64,000 nt of DNA from Bacillota bacterium (GTDB lineage: Bacteria; Bacillota; Clostridia; Lachnospirales; Lachnospiraceae): NCBI GenBank assembly GCA_023411225.1, contig JAEYPA010000007.1, positions 39,191 through 103,190 on the forward strand, in the 5' to 3' direction. Both the position numbers and the translations under genes were made by a program. The notes under the pieces are model-generated. The model did no database searches, was not told where the DNA came from, and saw only the letters and a list, made by a program, of their open reading frames with translations. Below, in pieces: positions 61,103 to 64,000 of the stretch (position 1 is the first letter of the stretch; each line of letters starts with the position of its first letter).

Positions 61103-62035
61103 ATGTTTTACACCATTGAAGAAAATAGAATCATAGAGATACCTTTTAAAGATATCAATCCGGATCAACCATGCATTGCCTATCTTAAGATTGAACAGTT
61201 AAAGGAACAGGTGGGTAACCTTGGCTTTGATGAGTTAATGGTACGAGTAGATATGGGAGATATGTCGCATTTTCGTACTAGCTATGATGTATATGATGAT
61301 TATAGTGTGGCAGTAATTAATGTAATCTCTATGCAAGATATAACATGTAGTAATGACACCATTGTGTTTGTACTTAAGAAAAACCGTTTCTATATTATAA
61401 CGATTAAAGATGATAATAATACGATGGAGGCACTGCAAAGTGCAGTTATGAAGTATCAACAAAATGCAACCTTGGAAAAAGTGATTTTTGGTACCCTAGA
61501 GCGATTACTAATAGATGGTAATCGAAATTTGGAATTATATGAGCAATATATTATGAATATGGAGAAAGAGCTAGTTTCCGGGAGGACAAGTGTCACTCTT
61601 AATCGTAATATCTATGATATGAGAAAGCAACTTTCTGTTTTGAAAAACTACTACCAGAGTCTGGTGGATATTGGAGAGGGTTTGTTAGAGAATGAAAATG
61701 AGATTTTTCAGGATAAGGATTTGCGATATATTAAGATATTCACCGGCAAGGCACAGCGTCTCAGTGAGAATTCCCAGACACTAAGCGAGAGTCTGATTCA
61801 TATACGAGAAGCGTTGGACGCTGCCTTAAACTATAGTATGAATAGAATTATGAAGGTATTTACTGTAGTATCTGTAGTATTCCATCCCCTCATGTTGATT
61901 ACCAGCTGGTATGGTATGAACTTTACCACCATGCCAGAGATTACCTGGCGCTATGGATATATTGCAGTAAGCCTATTAAGTACGCTAGTTCTCACTATCA
62001 GCCTTGTATATTTTAAAAAGAAGAAATGGCTGTAA
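61103..62035 (+). CDS. corA: CorA-family magnesium transporter (copy 1)
   Basis: This 310-residue protein has a long cytoplasmic domain with a stalk helix (LIHIREALDAALNYSMNRIMKVFTVVSVVFHPLMLITSWYGMNFTTMPE) and two C-terminal membrane helices. The YGMN motif at the end of the first helix (about residue 271) is the selectivity signature. CorA channels take up Mg2+ as pentamers. It is closely similar to the next gene. AGGAGGTAATATAG-type binding site (GGAGGTAA) precedes the ATG. Confidence 0.92.
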   Translation: MFYTIEENRIIEIPFKDINPDQPCIAYLKIEQLKEQVGNLGFDELMVRVDMGDMSHFRTSYDVYDDYSVAVINVISMQDITCSNDTIVFVLKKNRFYIITIKDDNNTMEALQSAVMKYQQNATLEKVIFGTLERLLIDGNRNLELYEQYIMNMEKELVSGRTSVTLNRNIYDMRKQLSVLKNYYQSLVDIGEGLLENENEIFQDKDLRYIKIFTGKAQRLSENSQTLSESLIHIREALDAALNYSMNRIMKVFTVVSVVFHPLMLITSWYGMNFTTMPEITWRYGYIAVSLLSTLVLTISLVYFKKKKWL

Positions 62036-62142
62036 CATTATATCCTATAAATTCTTATACCACCCTGATACAAGAGAAATATTGACAAATATAGATGAAA
62101 TGCATAAGCTTGAAGCATGTAAAGAAGAGGAGATGGTGGCCG

Positions 62143-63078
62143 ATGTTATACACAATCGAAAATAAAATGATTAAGGAAATTACATTAGATCAGATTAATT
62201 GTAATCAGCCGTGTATTGCTTATTTAGAGAAAGAACAGCTACAGGAGAGTGCTTCTTATCTAGGCTTTGATGAAATACTTTTACGAGATAGCATACAAGA
62301 TATCTCCCATTTTAGAACCAGTTTGGATGTCTATGATGATTACAGCTTTGCTATCATTAATGTAGTGTCTTTGGAGAATGTACGGTGTTATCAAGACACC
62401 ATTGCACTACTGATAAAGAAAAATCAGTTTTTAGTCATCAAAATAAAGGATGATAATAATAGTACCATGGAAGCACTGGAAAGTGCTGTAAAACGGTTTA
62501 AGCAAAATGCCACATTAGAAAAGGTGATTTTCGGTACTTTGGATATGCTTTTGGTAGATGGCAATCACAATCTGGAGAAATATGAGCAGCGTATCATGAA
62601 TATGGAGAAGGAACTGGTTTCTGGAAAAATCAGTGTGGATCTTAATCGTAATATCTACGATATGAGAAAGAAGTTATCTCAGCTAAAGAATTACTATCAA
62701 AGACTGGTGGACATAGGGGAAGGACTTTTGGAAAATGAGAATGATATCTTCCTAGAAAAGGATTTGCGATATATTAAGATTTTTACCGACAAAGCAAGTA
62801 GGCTAAGTAACAATTCCCAGGCTTTAGGAGAAAGTTTGATACATATTAGAGAGGCTCTGGACGCAGCCCTTAATTATAGCATGAATAAGATTATGAAGGT
62901 CTTTACTGTGGTTTCAGTTATATTCCTACCACTGACCTTAATCACTGGCTGGTATGGTATGAATTTTACCACTATGCCGGAGTTATCCTGGCGTTTCGGC
63001 TATCTAGGGGTTGCAATGTTAAGTGTCGTTGTGCTTATAGTGTGTTTGATCTATTTTAGAAAGAAAAAGTGGTTATAA
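62143..63078 (+). CDS. corA: CorA-family magnesium transporter (copy 2)
   Basis: This 311-residue paralogue of the preceding gene keeps the cytoplasmic helices (FGTLDMLLVDGNHNLEKYEQ) and YGMNFTTMPE at the same positions. Conserved blocks run through the whole length, so this is a tandem duplication that has diverged. ATG 62143 is chosen because it gives the same N terminus as copy 1 (MLYTIE against MFYTIE) and AAGAGGAG lies upstream; the frame is open from 62095. Both may be active as homo- or hetero-oligomers. Confidence 0.92.
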   Translation: MLYTIENKMIKEITLDQINCNQPCIAYLEKEQLQESASYLGFDEILLRDSIQDISHFRTSLDVYDDYSFAIINVVSLENVRCYQDTIALLIKKNQFLVIKIKDDNNSTMEALESAVKRFKQNATLEKVIFGTLDMLLVDGNHNLEKYEQRIMNMEKELVSGKISVDLNRNIYDMRKKLSQLKNYYQRLVDIGEGLLENENDIFLEKDLRYIKIFTDKASRLSNNSQALGESLIHIREALDAALNYSMNKIMKVFTVVSVIFLPLTLITGWYGMNFTTMPELSWRFGYLGVAMLSVVVLIVCLIYFRKKKWL

Positions 63079-63193
63079 AAGGGGATTCAACCATACTTTT
63101 CCTTGCCTGGAATATCCATCAAAAAACCATAAAATCCCTTTAAAATGGAAGCTTTTTAACACGGATTGTATCGTCGAAAAAACATTCATTCTA

Positions 63194-63222
63194 TTTACAT
63201 ATAGCGTTTACTGTGGTAAAAT
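63194..63222 (+). promoter_or_regulatory. Promoter of pyruvate:ferredoxin oxidoreductase gene
   Basis: TTTACA (63194-63199), a 17-base spacer and TAAAAT (63217-63222). The leader before the start at 63293 is about 64 bases and contains imperfect repeats (GGCATTATGCATTCTACATT and AGGCATTCTGC). Confidence 0.7.
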
Positions 63223-63259
63223 AATGCAATTGTAGGGCATTATGCATTCTACATTATAG

Positions 63260-64000
<741 letters not shown>

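Overview
The window is AT-rich, gene-dense bacterial chromosome of a low-G+C, strictly anaerobic, Gram-positive type, most probably Clostridia of the Lachnospiraceae (Lachnoclostridium-like). This placement is an inference. It rests on AGGAGG-type ribosome binding sites with frequent TTG and GTG starts, a pyruvate:ferredoxin oxidoreductase at the right edge, a glmS ribozyme ahead of glmS, a DUF5685/J-domain gene pair, GerMN and HelD proteins, and an argCJBD operon with a separate argG. No insertion sequence, prophage or CRISPR array was seen.

Layout. 1-3.2 kb: end of an ABC permease, a DUF202 protein and topB. 3.3-9.9 kb: a tight four-gene chaperone-like cassette made of a GrpE-like protein, a lid-less DnaK-like Hsp70, an Hsp70 fused to a von Willebrand A domain with altered nucleotide-site residues, and a large J-like/FN3 protein. 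This is the most interesting unit in the window. 10-20.9 kb: a large secreted subtilase, a GT39-like membrane protein, a PAS-GGDEF-GGDEF-EAL protein and metF. 20.9-31.2 kb: a broken TetR gene, an NhaC antiporter, a cluster of small zinc-ribbon, J-domain and membrane proteins, a LURP-one protein, a cold-shock protein, an amidase, asnA, a histidine phosphatase, maf and a DUF3592 protein. 31.3-36.8 kb (minus strand): glmS with its ribozyme, a membrane GGDEF-EAL protein and argG. 37.1-41.5 kb: argC-argJ-argB-argD behind a near-consensus promoter.

42-49 kb: comEA, a response regulator, a tiny Trp/Gly/Pro repeat protein, a sensor kinase, a GerMN lipoprotein and comEC. The regulator-kinase-GerMN order recalls actinobacterial mtrA-mtrB-lpqB and sits between two competence-type genes. 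49-51 kb: two tandem secreted matrixin-like proteins, one with and one without the zinc-protease motif, then a membrane-anchored protein. 51-53.6 kb: an ABC exporter pair, holA and tRNA-Ser. 53.6-56.5 kb (minus): a HelD-type helicase overlapping an AraC-GNAT fusion. 56.8-61 kb: an OPT peptide transporter, a PqqD-like protein, a small membrane protein and a PepD dipeptidase gene interrupted by an in-frame stop. 61-64 kb: tandem CorA transporters and the start of pyruvate:ferredoxin oxidoreductase.

Three themes recur: non-canonical Hsp70/J machinery at two loci, peptide uptake and turnover, and paralogues that keep a fold but lose key residues (Hsp70-vWA, the matrixin-like pair, degenerate GGDEF domains). 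All functional statements come from reading motifs. No database search was run.
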